NCBI GenBank assembly: GCA_036873755.1
Contig: JAVTVY010025348.1
Location: 43,928 to 107,927, forward strand
Length of the DNA stretch: 64,000 nt
Reading direction: 5' to 3'
DNA from: Hanleya hanleyi
Taxonomy: Eukaryota > Mollusca > Polyplacophora > Lepidopleurida > Hanleyidae
This document shows, piece after piece, positions 40,124-51,499 of the stretch. The translations under genes and the position numbers were made by a program. The stretch's first letter is position 1. Each line of letters starts with the position of its first letter. Below the pieces are notes generated by a model. The model saw only the letters and a list, made by a program, of their open reading frames with translations, searched no databases and was not told the origin of the DNA.

Positions 40124-43100
40124 ATCAAAGTATCAAACAGAGCTTGATTTGCCTCTTTCACACATCGCATGCTTCGCACCATTCAAAATCCAGGCAGAAC
40201 AGGAGAGCCTCCAGCAGCGTAAATATCGGGTCATGCTCCCATTTGCTGATCATCCCTTAGTACAGGGGCCATTGAAGAATTATGTGATCTGACCTTGAGT
40301 TATGTACAGATTGTCTTGTAAAATGGGGGGAATCAGTAACTTGCATAATATCTCAATGGCCTGTGTGCAGTATGCTTCCATTCACCACCCATATTTTCAT
40401 TTCTATGGAAAATTGTTCACAAAAACAAAGCTTTTGTGATATATGCAAGTCATCCGTATTTTTAATCATAAATCAGTCATCACTACAGATTATCTGTGGA
40501 GAGAAATTTGCCCAAAATTCTATAAATTTCACTGGCTATCTTTTCAGTTCTAGGAATAAATAACATATCCATGCCACCGTATATAGCCTCAGTTGACAAA
40601 AATATAAAGGTTATTTTTCTGCTTCTAAGTCTGAAAATGATGTTCGAAGACATAGGGATTAGATTAGCACTCCTTGGTTGGTGGTGGAGGTAGGGGAGTA
40701 CTGGTCAAGGGATATTGCCAGTTGAACCAAGTACATGTTATCATTGGTTAAGGACCGCTGAATGGAGCATGTTGAGGGTCGTCCATATATTACAAAACAC
40801 TATTCCATGATTTTAGATAGACCCCACCTACAACCTGAAATGCTACAAACCTTTGCAGTAGATTTTTTCCTATTTTTGGCAATTCTGGGCAATTGATGCC
40901 CTCTCCTTGTGTAATATATGGAGGACCCTCTGTCGATGGTGTAATGTTGATAACCCTGGTGATGTACGTTTTCTATTTGACAGGGGTGTGGGCCATACCG
41001 TCTGAGCTGTGATTCAACCTGTCTATGTTCTCTGCATGAATGTTGAACAGTACTGTCCGCCCCTCTACCTGGGAATCTCCTCCCCATTTGCTTTCTACCA
41101 GTCCTCTCTAGACTTTCCAGTTTGCCTGGCTGCATGTGTGGAGGTTAATTATGTTTTCGAATTATTTATTTAACAGAGGCGGAAAAAACTATTAAAGAGA
41201 TTACTGTTTGTCTGCTTCGGTAGCTTCGTCGATGTACTAGACTTGTGGTGGTAAATGCTGGCCTGGTGATGGACATGTTGAGGGTACTCCTGTTTTGCCT
41301 GTATTATTATATATCTTTTGGTCTGTGAATTTTGGATGGTGCAGCATGCTGAAATGAGAACGGACTAAATCAGCCCGTAGAATTCCACATGTGTACCCTC
41401 TGTGATGATGATTGCTTGTTAAAAGTTGTTAAAATGTACCGGTAAGAAGATTTAAACCAGAGCCGAGGGGTTCTGGGCACATTGAGCTATTTTATTCAAG
41501 ACTTTCTGAAATTCAGTTTGAAGTCCAAGTTTGAACAGGTTGTGAACGCTGATATTGCCAGTTCTGCAGGAAGATTTTAAATCTACGATGAAATTAGAGA
41601 CAATCTATGGACGACTCTGTAGATGATATGTCCTATAGAGATCACCTTTGTCTTGGACAGCAATAGAGACGCACACCAGAGACTGTCCTACACTGATGCC
41701 AGAATAATAATGATTCATAAAGTTACCTCCCCTGTGTGTCCAGACAGTAGACTGGTTACGGCTGGCATCGTACTCCGTTCAAAATTCTCTTTGGATCTAG
41801 ACTTGTTTTCCACATTGCGAAATTCGGTCCGAATAAACATCTGCAGACCTGGAGAATGAACGACCATGGCCCAATGAAAGGCGACATGAACTGTGATAAC
41901 CAATCAGGTGACTGGAATTATCAGCCAATCGAATTTGAATTCAAATTCAGACCGTATTGGCAGCAAAACCAGTGCTGGCCAAAACCTGTCTTCTGTTTGG
42001 ATATTCAGGGGAGGCAACCAGTCTAAGAGATAAGTGTATGCACAATGCACTAGCAAGGCTGTGGATCAAAACCATTGGTTTATCCAACTAGGGTTGTCAG
42101 GCGTTAGGGTTGTCAGGCGTTTGTCTTTGCTGACAATCAATGTTATATTTTTTGCTATATATTAAAATTTATCTGCAAATAGCTCATTTCATGAAAGAGT
42201 TTGGAAGAAGCATAATGGCTTTAAACCCGTAAATTATGAATTTGACTCTTTCGGTAGAAATAATCTTATATAAATCGAATAATTGCATGTTAAAAGAGCC
42301 ATTCCAAAGATTTGTGATTACATATTGTACATAATTCAGCATATACACACATACGTGTATTGGGGGCACATCATCATTTGTAGAATATATATGTAATTTA
42401 GAGAAGTCTGTCTCAGAATTAGGTGTTTACTTGCGTTAATATTATTTAAGTTGATGCTTCATCCATATTAAATTCATACGTTTTCCATGTTTACGTGCGT
42501 GACAATTATCACCTACATTTTGTCCTTTTGTTAAGATCTATTTATTGATTTTTTGAGGTTTTGTAGTTAAATATATAGGATTTTAATATGCCCATTATAA
42601 TTGGTTGTGTTGTGTATTTGTTTGCTGTTCATCCAAAGATATAAGCTATTCATGATCAGCCGATTGTTTTATTTATTTTTTTTTTTTTCCCCCATTTTTT
42701 ATTGAGTGTTTTTCTGTTCCCCTCCGTCCTGGACAGAGATACTGTTAGTTTGTATGTACACGGTTGTCCAAAATAACTCATAAGCATCCGGCCAAGTAGG
42801 TTAGCTATTCTTCCATCATCTGAACCCTTTTACGTGCTGCCAGAATCGACCATGTATACATGTACATAGGTGACCGGACCAGTCGAATCTTCCTCACAGG
42901 ATAAGTTGAAATCGGGCTTCAAGATTAATGATTGTCTGGTTGTGTTCATATGATCAATGAAATTACCTTGAAATTATGAATTTAAAAATATTTCAGGCAA
43001 GTTCAGCTGTATGTGAGAAATAATGCATTCCATTTGTATATTATATATCCAAGTCGGCAAAATTGTGAGGTCAGTGCTGGTCGTGATAACAGTTGAATAT

Positions 43101-43204
43101 TTTTCAGACGAGGATTTGTTTTAGAATGAAACTACTGGTTGGGTTTAAGGCACGACATTTCAGTGCACAGAAAATTAGACCGGTTAAAATATGCTTTGGC
43201 TTGA

Positions 43205-43567
43205 CAAGACATTGTAGATTTAACTAGATATTATTGATCTCTAGACAATATAGTCCTTAAAACTGGACATTATAGTTGACTAGACATTATGGACTTAATA
43301 CTGATGACTAGACATTATGGACTTAATAACTAGATATTATTGATGACTAGACATTATGGACTTGATAACTTGACATTTTTGGTGACTAGACGTAATGAAC
43401 CTAAAAACTAGACATTGGTGACTAGACATTATGGACCTAATAACCAGACATTACATGACTACAGATACAGTGTATATGACCTAAAAAACTGAAGATTATT
43501 GGTGACTAGACATTAGACCTAAAAACTAGACATTATTGGTGACTAGACATTATTGGTGACTAGACAC
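43205..43567. repeat. Minisatellite built on GACTAGACATTA
   Basis: About nine irregular units of around 38 bp alternate GACTAGACATTATGGACTTA and AACTAGACATTATTGGT. Lies in the CCDC88 3' flank. Confidence 0.85.
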
Positions 43568-43724
43568 TTACTGCGATAAAGGTCTCCAATAATTTGATCA
43601 CTTCAAAATACACTTCAGAAGCCAATTTGAAATAATAGTTAAAAAATGTTCACAAATCGTGTGCTTAAAGTTCAAAATCATACCATTAATCAATGATATG
43701 GGATATCATCGACCAAAAAAAATT

Positions 43725-43827
43725 CGACCATAGAGGTCCAAGTCCCCTGCAGCAGCAGCGCTAGTTATGGTGGATGCAATCCACCATAACTGGTGCTGCT
43801 GGCAGGGGACGTGGACCTCTGTGGTCG
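43725..43827. repeat. Near-perfect 48-bp-stem hairpin
   Basis: 43725-43773 pairs with 43781-43827 around the 7-nt loop ATGCAAT. Examples: CTAGTTATGGTGG with CCACCATAACTGG, and CCATAGAGGTCCA with TGGACCTCTGTGG. Size suits a miniature element or a microRNA-like precursor. Which of the two is not decidable from sequence alone. Confidence 0.85.
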
Positions 43828-44159
43828 ATTTTTGTTGTACGGACTGCATCGTGTTTGGGAACCAAATTTTGTAGATTTTGAGGTTTGTATATATAAATAT
43901 TTACTAAGTTTATTATCATCTTGTGGTATCAACAGGGGCAATATTAAATAAGCCCGTGTAAATATCACGTGGAATTGATCCATACTACATGTTAACCCGA
44001 GGTCCACCATGTATAATAGTATGGTTTCACAAAGTTGTTATGAAATATGTATATAGTGAAAACCAGGCAATAAACACATTTATCGTTCTAAACTATACAC
44101 TGTTCTTGTCTCACTTCTTTAAACTTTTCCTTTAAAGGTGAAATGCAATGGTTTTCATA

Positions 44160-44595
44160 TTTTCCTATTTCTTCTTCAGGGGTTAGTTAATCGATTGACT
44201 TGGTTTTATTTGAAGTCTTTGGTCTCCTAATAGCTTTAGAAAAGTGCTCCAAAGTTGGTATCTCAAGCCCGACCGACTTCGGAAATGAAATCCACATTGA
44301 TTATCTGCCCTTGTTTGATGCTGGTTTGTGACATCACATCAGACCACTTAGTTGGACGTCAGTACTTATAAGACTGGTTTCACGTGACATCACAATCAAG
44401 GAAAGATAAGCGATGACGATTTGCAATTCAGAATTCACCTGGGCTTGGGGTACCAACCTTTTAAGATCTTCTAAAAGACAAACTACTTTAAATTAAACCA
44501 AATGAAGTGGATAGGCTTATTTCCATCGTTATTTATTCTATATAAAATGTAAAAATGATCTAAAAACCTTTGTATTTCACATTTTAATCTGTTAA
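44160..44595. mobile_element. Miniature element, family C, copy 2
   Basis: Two half-elements face each other: TTGGTATCTCAAGCCCGACC...TCTGCCCTTGTTTGATGC against GATAAGCGATGACG...TTGGGGTACCAACC. Shares words with 13600-13930. Confidence 0.65.
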
Positions 44596-44687
44596 CTTGG
44601 CTTCAAGATCAGAAGTTCTTTTAAATACTTAGTGGACCACTTTCATACTTCAAATGCATCTTGAGAGACATATTTGTTGCGAGACAA

Positions 44688-47310
44688 ATTATCGGTAGTA
44701 TATAAAGGTGAACTTCATTATTAAAATGGGTCAAAGGTCACATCTGGATTAAAGGTCAAATCTGGGTCATAGATCACTTCTGGTCACATGACGGCCCAGC
44801 AAGAATTATCTGCCCCTATATACTACCCCAGTGAGTTTCAATATTGAACCCAATGGGCAACCAACTCCTGGGCATTTGAGGTATGGGGTGTGGCACCTGA
44901 TTTTCTCTGTCTCGTAATGTAGAACATGATGGGAGGGGTCTCTAGGACATGAGATGACTTTTGCTGAAAAGCTCCGGCAGGTCTGTGGTGGACATTTTAC
45001 ATCCATTCTGGCGCAGTGACCTGGCACCATATGCTTCAGATCGGGGGGTGGACGTTTTGGGGTCGAGGTGGGCCATTATTGGTCCGTATGGGTTGTATGA
45101 GGTATCACAGTGAAGCACTGTGAGGAAGCATCCGACTGGATGGGTATGGAGTGGAAGTAGGGCTATGGTGTGCATGAGCAGGCAGGGATCTGTGGGAAAA
45201 GGGCACTGGAGTGGACGTTTTGGGGTCAAGGTGGGCCCATAGTGGGCATACTGGGTCGGGAAGGGTATCCTTGTGAAGCGCTCCTCCAGGCATGGGTGGG
45301 TGCATGAAAAACTTCCCCCGTAAAAGATCCGGAAAACAGACTTTACACCAGGTGAGTCGTAGAAATGGGAATGTTGTTGTTGAGATAGTGTAGTCTCTCA
45401 ATTTCGGGGAAGTAAAAACCAAGGGGAGTAATATAGTTGCCCCTCAGTAGTAGAGAAAGCAGAAACCCAGTATATTTGCCCATGGCCTTTTTGGAGTGTT
45501 TAACAGCAACGCCATAATGCCCTATCTGAATGCCTTAACGCCCTATCTTAACACCTTATCATAACACCTTAATGCCCTATCTTAACGCCGTCTCCTAACG
45601 CCATCCCTTCATCTACCTTTTGCGCGAGATTGTACCATGCTATCATATAATATGCATCGACAAGGTGTATGTGGCAATCCATTCACACCACGGAATAAAA
45701 CAAGTTGAGACTCGGTGGTCCCCATTGTCATCGCTCTATGCCGGGACATTGTAAGGAGGTTTTGCTAGGAAAACCCGTTTTGCAGGCCATCGCTCTATTT
45801 GTCAGGATAAATTTTTGGGGCAATTTTCAGGGAAAATCCCTGTTCTATTTATAGATCACTCTGGAAAGAAAGGGGACTTTTGGAGGTGCAATGGAGTTCC
45901 CCATCCCATTCCTTCTCTTCCTCCTCCACACAAGCACACACAGGTAACTCTTCCAGATGGAACAAGACCCTCATTTACCCCAAAAACACACCATGGCACC
46001 TCCGAAACTCCTGAGTGATCTATAAATAGAACCTGAAAAATTTACCTTCACAAATAGAGTGATGGCCTGCAAAACAGAGGTTTTCCCAGCAAAACCTCCG
46101 TACAATGTCCCGGCGCAGAGCGAAGACGACATCAGGGACCACCAAGTCTCAAATTGTTTCATTCCGTTTGTGTGAATGGATTGATACATACACCTTGTCG
46201 ACACGTTAGTATTATATCATAGCATGGTACAATCTTGCGCAAAAGATTAATGAAGGGATGGCGTTAGGATAAGGCATTAAGGTGTTAAGATAGGGTGTTA
46301 AGGCCTTAAGATAGGGTGTTAAGGTTTTCAGATAGGGCCTTAAGGCATTGCTGTAATATGTTCCACAAAGGCTTTAGGGCAAATATACTGGGTTTCTGCT
46401 TTCTCTACTACTAAGGAGCAACTGGATTACTTCCCTTGATTTTTACTTCCCTGAAATTGAGAGACTACAATATCTCAACTACAACAAAACCCCAATTTCT
46501 ACGACTCAACCGTTTTCCGGATCTTTTTCAGGAAAAGTTTTGAAAGCACTCACCCATGGAGGAGTGCTTCACAAGGATACCCTCCCGGACCTAGTACGCC
46601 CACTATGGGTCCACCTCGACGCCAAAACGTCCACTCCAGTGCCCGTTTCCCAAAATTCCCTGCCTGCGCTTGCGCACTATACCCCTACTTCCACTTCATA
46701 CCTGTCCAGCCGGATGCTTCAAGAGTGCTTCACTTTGATACCCTATATGGCCCATTCAGACCAATAGTGGCCCACCTCGACCCCAAAATGTCCAGCCCCA
46801 ATCTACCTATTCACAACGCATGTGCACGGCCTCGAGACTCCATCGTGTTCTACAGCATGAGACAGAGAAAACAAAGTGCCATACCCCATACCACAAATGT
46901 GTATGAGTGTGTCCCCATTGGGACTAACACTGCAAAACTGAAGCCTACGGTGCCAGGTCACTGCGCTGGAATGGACGGGTATGTCCACCTCATACCTGCC
47001 TGAGCTTTTCGGCAAAAGTGACCCCATGGCCTCGAAACCCCTCTCATCTTGTTCCACATCGCGAGATAGAAAACAAGGTGCCACATCCCATACCGCAAAA
47101 GCCTATGAGTGGGTTGCCCATTAGGTTTAATGTTGAAAGTCACTGGGGTAGTATTTAAGTGCATATAACACTTGCTGGGCCGTCACATGACCAGAAGTGA
47201 CCTTTGACCCATATATGACATCACCGAATGTGATTTCATTCGTGACGTCGCGCCGCAGCCTCTCGCCTCTTTTTCAATAACAAAGTTCACCTTTATATAC
47301 TACTATTATC
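44688..47310. mobile_element. 2.6-kb giant foldback element without genes
   Basis: Arms of about 1.2 kb each (44688-45895 and 45990-47310) are inverted copies. Ends: TAGTATATAAAGGTGAACTT and AAGTTCACCTTTATATACTA. Inner ends: TTTATAGATCACTC and GAGTGATCTATAAA. The arms hold short repeats of the TTAACGCCCTATC type (45510-45605, mirrored at 46245-46350) and the phrase GGGTGGGTGCATG also found at about 56300 in the larger element. Open frames here are shadows of repeats. Confidence 0.85.
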
Positions 47311-47319
47311 AATGAATGG

Positions 47320-48330
47320 TGTTTATGGTTTCTTTTAACCATATCTGCCTGGGTTTTCTTGGGACCTGTCCATTCCTGAGTGTGGTGTGGGGGGGGGGGG
47401 CATTTCCCCCTAATTATTTTTCTTACCCCTTTAGCTAGTCGACTATACCGTTGGGTCAAGCTCCACTAGAAAATGTAAAAAAAAATGTGAAAAATGAAAA
47501 TGTAAAAAATGTTGCCGCTTTGATGACGTCACAGTGATCACATTTTGTGGTCGATTTTTCGAATTTTTTAGTTTTGTAAGCTCTCTGATAAATTAGTGAA
47601 TATTAATCTGATGTGAAATAAAATACTTTTTACCCACTTTTCCTCGCGAAAAAGTAGAAAATTTGGAAGAAAAATGACGAAAAGATCACTTTTCTTGTAC
47701 CTCACAGGAACACCATCTTATCCATGATCCTCTGCTCGGGGGTTATGTAAATATTCTCAAAATGACCCCAATATGATAAACTACAAATTCACAGAGTGCC
47801 AAGTCTCAATTTTTCCCCATTCCGGAGATAGCGCAGAAAGCACATATGTAATATATGTACGGTATAAACTTTTGGCCCATTTAGTCCCTAGTAATTATAC
47901 TGATTCTGATCACCGGATATTTCTGTATTGTCTGTATATCTGGATTCGGAAGAGTTTTGGAAAAAATGCGGATGCAACAATTAATTTCTTTGAGTAATGC
48001 CACTTCCAAACAGCCCCCAAAGTGAAAACCAGTCGGGCTGCATGATCGCAGACGGGCAACTCCCTGTCGATTAGTTGGCCTGATATATGGTAAATAACAA
48101 ATTAAATTTTATTTGAAGCAACACTTACATATACGCCGTAGTGGCAGTAAAAAGATCCGTTGGACACAGTGGAACATTCAATGAACATCAGAATTCTCTC
48201 TCAACTACTAGGTCTCGTATATATGGTGGCAAAATTTTTGTATCACACGGGCCCGAGACTGCTATCATTAACAACAACAAATATCAATACAAAGGATATG
48301 TGACGTTTACATACGAAAAACTTCTTTGTG
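47320..48330. other. Intergenic stretch, nothing recognised
   Basis: A poly-G run (47388-47400) and AT-rich sequence; no gene or clear repeat. Confidence 0.4.
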
Positions 48331-48339
48331 TGTGATGGT

Positions 48340-48790
48340 AATAAAAGCGATTTTTTCTTTCCGCTCCAAAACCTGCCATATCAGATTTTTCTTGAAGTTT
48401 ACATACTGAAATATCCCCTTCGAAAAAAACTGAGATGATTGATCAAAATGTGCTCCCGGGCTTATTTTGGTATTTTTGGGCATTTTCATGAAGGGTTTTC
48501 TCCTGTAGCAAAAATATGACACCTCAAACGAAACCATTCGTGGTTCTTTCCAATAAACAAACTTCCTAATATATTGTGTGACAAAATTATTTTGGTTCGA
48601 GGTGTCAAATTTTTGCAATAAGAGAAAATCCTCACTGTAAATGCCTCAAAAATACCAAGTCAGGCCGAGTACATTTTGAGTATACAACGAAGCATTCTCA
48701 GTTTTTTCGAGGCTGATATTTCAGTATGTAAACTTCTAGGAAAATCTGATTTTACAATCTTATTCCCGTATTGTCGTCACATATTTAGAC
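48340..48790. mobile_element. Inverted-repeat element, 48.3 kb
   Basis: TCAGATTTTTCTTGAAGTTTA and ACTGAAATATCCCCTTCGAA on the left pair imperfectly with TTCGAGGCTGATATTTCAGT and AAACTTCTAGGAAAATCTGA on the right. Non-coding. Confidence 0.7.
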
Positions 48791-49205
48791 CCTTCCAGCC
48801 GATGTTTTCGGGCTGGCAGAAATGCGGCTCTACTAATCCCCATTGTCCCGCGTACACTGCAACTTTGACCTCGTCCTCAAATTGGTATTAATATATTCAA
48901 ATTATTTGTTTGCAAAAGATTGTAAAATATATATAAAGGACATGGCGAGGAGGTGCGTTTAGAATGCCAATACGTATGACTGCGAGAGAAATTCTTTTAT
49001 TTCGAAAAACATCTCTGCAGAAATGGCAAGGCGGTCCGAGCTTCCTCTAACCCTCCAGCCACGCGACGGATGATTTCTCTTGTTACTGGAGGAAGCTTGG
49101 GATATTCGGTAAGTCACAGGAGTTAAGGGGGATTTATACCCGAAAAAAGGATTAATCACATTTTCCCACCCCATCAATATTTTGACGATTTCTTACCAAT
49201 GATTA

Positions 49206-49514
49206 TGAAAATTCACCCACTTGTCAATCTGGACTTGAGAAACATATTGAAAGAAGAAAAATGAAAGAGAATAATTTAATGTTTACATTTATTCTGTAGG
49301 GGCCTACATATTTTTAGTCAAGGGGAATGTAAATCGGGCTTTACCATGTTAAGTAAGTATCTCGAGTGCAGCGTCAGATTGATGTCTGATTATGCCCGAT
49401 TGACACTCGCTTTAATTAAAATTACGTACAAAATCAATTTGATTTCCCCGCCCCCTCCCCCCCCCCCATTTTTCTTCTTCTCTCATATCAAGATTGACAA
49501 GTGGGTGAATTTCA
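49206..49514. mobile_element. Miniature element with ATTCACCCACTTGTCAATCT ends
   Basis: Left TGAAAATTCACCCACTTGTC mirrors right GACAAGTGGGTGAATTTCA, with GAAGAAAAATGA / TTTTTCTTCTTC further in. It lies 6 bp before the next element. Confidence 0.85.
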
Positions 49515-49518
49515 GGAC

Positions 49519-50425
49519 CATAGGGGAGATTGGGGTACAGTGGGACATGGGGCACAGTGGAACAAACCGTCTAGCTCCTTTAAGTACAGGAAGCACATTA
49601 CAATATTATCAGCAGAAAGCTACCACCCCATACAACACCTATATTGATTACATATAAAAACTATCAATGATAAAAAAATTAGGAGCAAAAAAACTGTTTT
49701 TGAGCAGTCCAGTAAATTCTGAGGACTAAGGATGATATTTTGTTATGCCAAGTTTTCAGCAGTACTTCATTGCCGTTTTGTTACTACTGAGAAAGGATGG
49801 ACAAAGGTACAATTTAAATGATATAGATTTATTATCTCCGATGTATGTGTTAGTTTTTTTCATAAAATGGTACATATCATGCACTTGGGGCAAACTGGGA
49901 CAATAGTAATCAAATGGTGAAATTCACTTTCACCCTGAAATGGTATCAAAATGCATTATTTTGTTTCCTAGATTATATTAATTGCTAACCCTATCTGATT
50001 TGATGAGTTTTACTAACACTTTCAAAGTCAATTTCTTTCGTTGGAATGAAAATCACACAAAATATTTTTTCCTCAATTTGGCCCTTGGGAAATATTTTAA
50101 GTGAAGCAGGGATCTGAAATAGCTGTTGAATCTTCGAAACTCCTATGAAACATTAGTATATACTTGAAATAATATGTATTTTGGTTATTGTCCCATCGCA
50201 CCCCAGTGGGTGTCCCAGTGTACCCCATAGTGGGGCGAACTGGGACACATTTTTTTACGTTTTTAAAAACGAATTCTGGAGAAAAGTATAAGAGGTATTT
50301 CAGATTTTTTTGCGTGACTGTCATACTAAATATAAGTTATAACGAGAGTATAGAAGACGAGACGATAATAACAGATTTTTGCAAAAAGGTGAAAAATGTC
50401 CCAGTGTACCCCGATCTCCCCTACT
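49519..50425. mobile_element. Miniature element with GGGGAGATTGGGGTAC ends
   Basis: GGGGAGATTGGGGTACAGTG at the left mirrors CACTGGGACA-type sequence ending ACCCCGATCTCCCC at the right, and both are flanked by TA, suggesting a Tc1/mariner-type target. Extra copies of GGGACA/TGTCCCAGTGTACCCC lie inside (about 49545, 50210). Confidence 0.85.
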
Positions 50426-50750
50426 CTCTAAAAACAAAGTCTGTGTACCGCATACACAATCGCTGTAAAAACAATTGCACATCCACAATAATTGAGTACC
50501 AGTGGTACACAATTTTGAAGAAAACCTACAAATCTCGTACCTCTAGTACTTAATTTGTTGTGGATGTGAAATTTTGTACACAGTTGTTACTCCAAGCCAT
50601 TGGGAAGAAATGGACAAGACGGACAGGAGGTGGGGAAATTTTGATCAGTCTGATTTTCGGGTATAAATCCCTCTTAAACATCTTTACCGATATGAAAATT
50701 AAGGCGTTTGAATATCTCAAACAACTGATAGTGTGCTTCAGTTAGAAGTC

Positions 50751-50757
50751 CTCTTTC
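50751..50757 (-). promoter_or_regulatory. Histone downstream element (purine-rich)
   Basis: On the minus strand this reads GAAAGAG, 14 nt after the stem-loop, where U7 snRNA pairs in histone pre-mRNA processing. Confidence 0.75.
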
Positions 50758-50770
50758 GGAGGAATGGGTT

Positions 50771-50786
50771 GGCCCTGAAAAGGGCC
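50771..50786 (-). terminator. Histone mRNA 3' stem-loop
   Basis: Minus strand GGCCCTTTTCAGGGCC: 6-bp stem and TTTC-type loop matching the replication-dependent histone consensus, 35 nt after the H1 stop codon. Confidence 0.93.
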
Positions 50787-50821
50787 TTTGAAGGTACGAA
50801 TGTACCGGTTTGGTGAATCTC

Positions 50822-51397
50822 CTATTTCTTTGCTGCCTTCTTGGGAGATTTCTTTGCCTTCGGCTTGGCCTTGGGTTTTGTTGCCTTCGGTTTCGCTGCC
50901 TTGGTCTTCTTTGGTGATTTCTTGGCGGCGGGCTTCTTTGGCTTGGCGGCTTTCTTCACTGCTGGCTTCTTGGCCTTCTTTGCCTTGGGTTTGGCGGTCT
51001 TTGGCTTCTTGGCTGCCTTTGGTTTGGCTGCCTTCGGCTTCTTCACCTTCTTTGCCTTAGGCTTGGCGGTCTTCTTGGCGGCTTCTCCCAGACGGAACGA
51101 GCCAGATGCGCCGGTCCCCTTGGATTGCCTTAGAGACGCGTTCTTCACTCCGGCCCTCAGTGCCATCTTCAGATGAGAGTTGACGGTCTTCTCGTCAGCG
51201 ACTTTGTAATTAGCCATGATGTACTTGAGGATCTTTTGGCGAGATGAACCTCCCCTCTCCTTCAGGTTGCCAATAGCTTTCTTGATCATCTCGCTGTATT
51301 TTGGATGACTTGCAGGCTTCTTGGGCTTGCTCGTCTTCTTCTTTGCTGCCTTGACTGGCTTGGCAGCGGCTTGAACGACAGGTGCGGCATCGGCCAT
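50822..51397 (-). CDS. H1: Linker histone H1, replication-dependent
   Basis: A 191-residue single-exon protein. Residues 1-30 are an Ala/Lys-rich N tail. About 31-105 are the winged-helix globular domain ([33 protein letters not shown], then [12 protein letters not shown]). Residues 106-191 are a Lys/Ala/Pro tail with two SPKK motifs and many KPKA repeats. H1 binds nucleosome linker DNA in the nucleus. Length is typical of animal H1. The mRNA end has the histone stem-loop and downstream purine element, so expression should be S-phase linked. A TATA-like TATTTAA lies 78 bp before the ATG. No core histone gene is within the window, so it is a solitary copy or the edge of a broken cluster. The opposite strand is also open for much of this gene, an effect of its Lys-codon bias. 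Confidence 0.97.
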   Translation of the reverse strand: MADAAPVVQAAAKPVKAAKKKTSKPKKPASHPKYSEMIKKAIGNLKERGGSSRQKILKYIMANYKVADEKTVNSHLKMALRAGVKNASLRQSKGTGASGSFRLGEAAKKTAKPKAKKVKKPKAAKPKAAKKPKTAKPKAKKAKKPAVKKAAKPKKPAAKKSPKKTKAAKPKATKPKAKPKAKKSPKKAAKK

Positions 51398-51474
51398 GGT
51401 TAAGGTTCAAATCTCACAACACGTCTTTCAGAAGTCGGTGAAATGAATGATTGAATCGCCCGCCAGCGTCCTGG

Positions 51475-51481
51475 TTAAATA
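51475..51481 (-). promoter_or_regulatory. TATA-like box of histone H1
   Basis: Minus strand TATTTAA, 78 bp upstream of the H1 start. Position suits a core promoter; the motif is degenerate. Confidence 0.5.
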
Positions 51482-51499
51482 GATAGCGCGCGGACCTCG

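Larger units (their letters stand above)
38924..44100 (+). other. CCDC88 3' UTR and 3' flank
   Basis: No coding potential is visible. Candidate poly(A) signals AATAAA occur near 40555 and at 44069-44074, so the 3' UTR end cannot be fixed. The stretch holds a poly-G run (about 39717-39730), a Tc1-type miniature element, a minisatellite and a long hairpin, all listed separately. Confidence 0.4.

Noticed and set aside
50841..51176. Plus-strand frames rich in Phe, Ala and Leu opposite histone H1
   Set aside because: Antisense shadows created by the Lys/Ala/Pro codons of H1.
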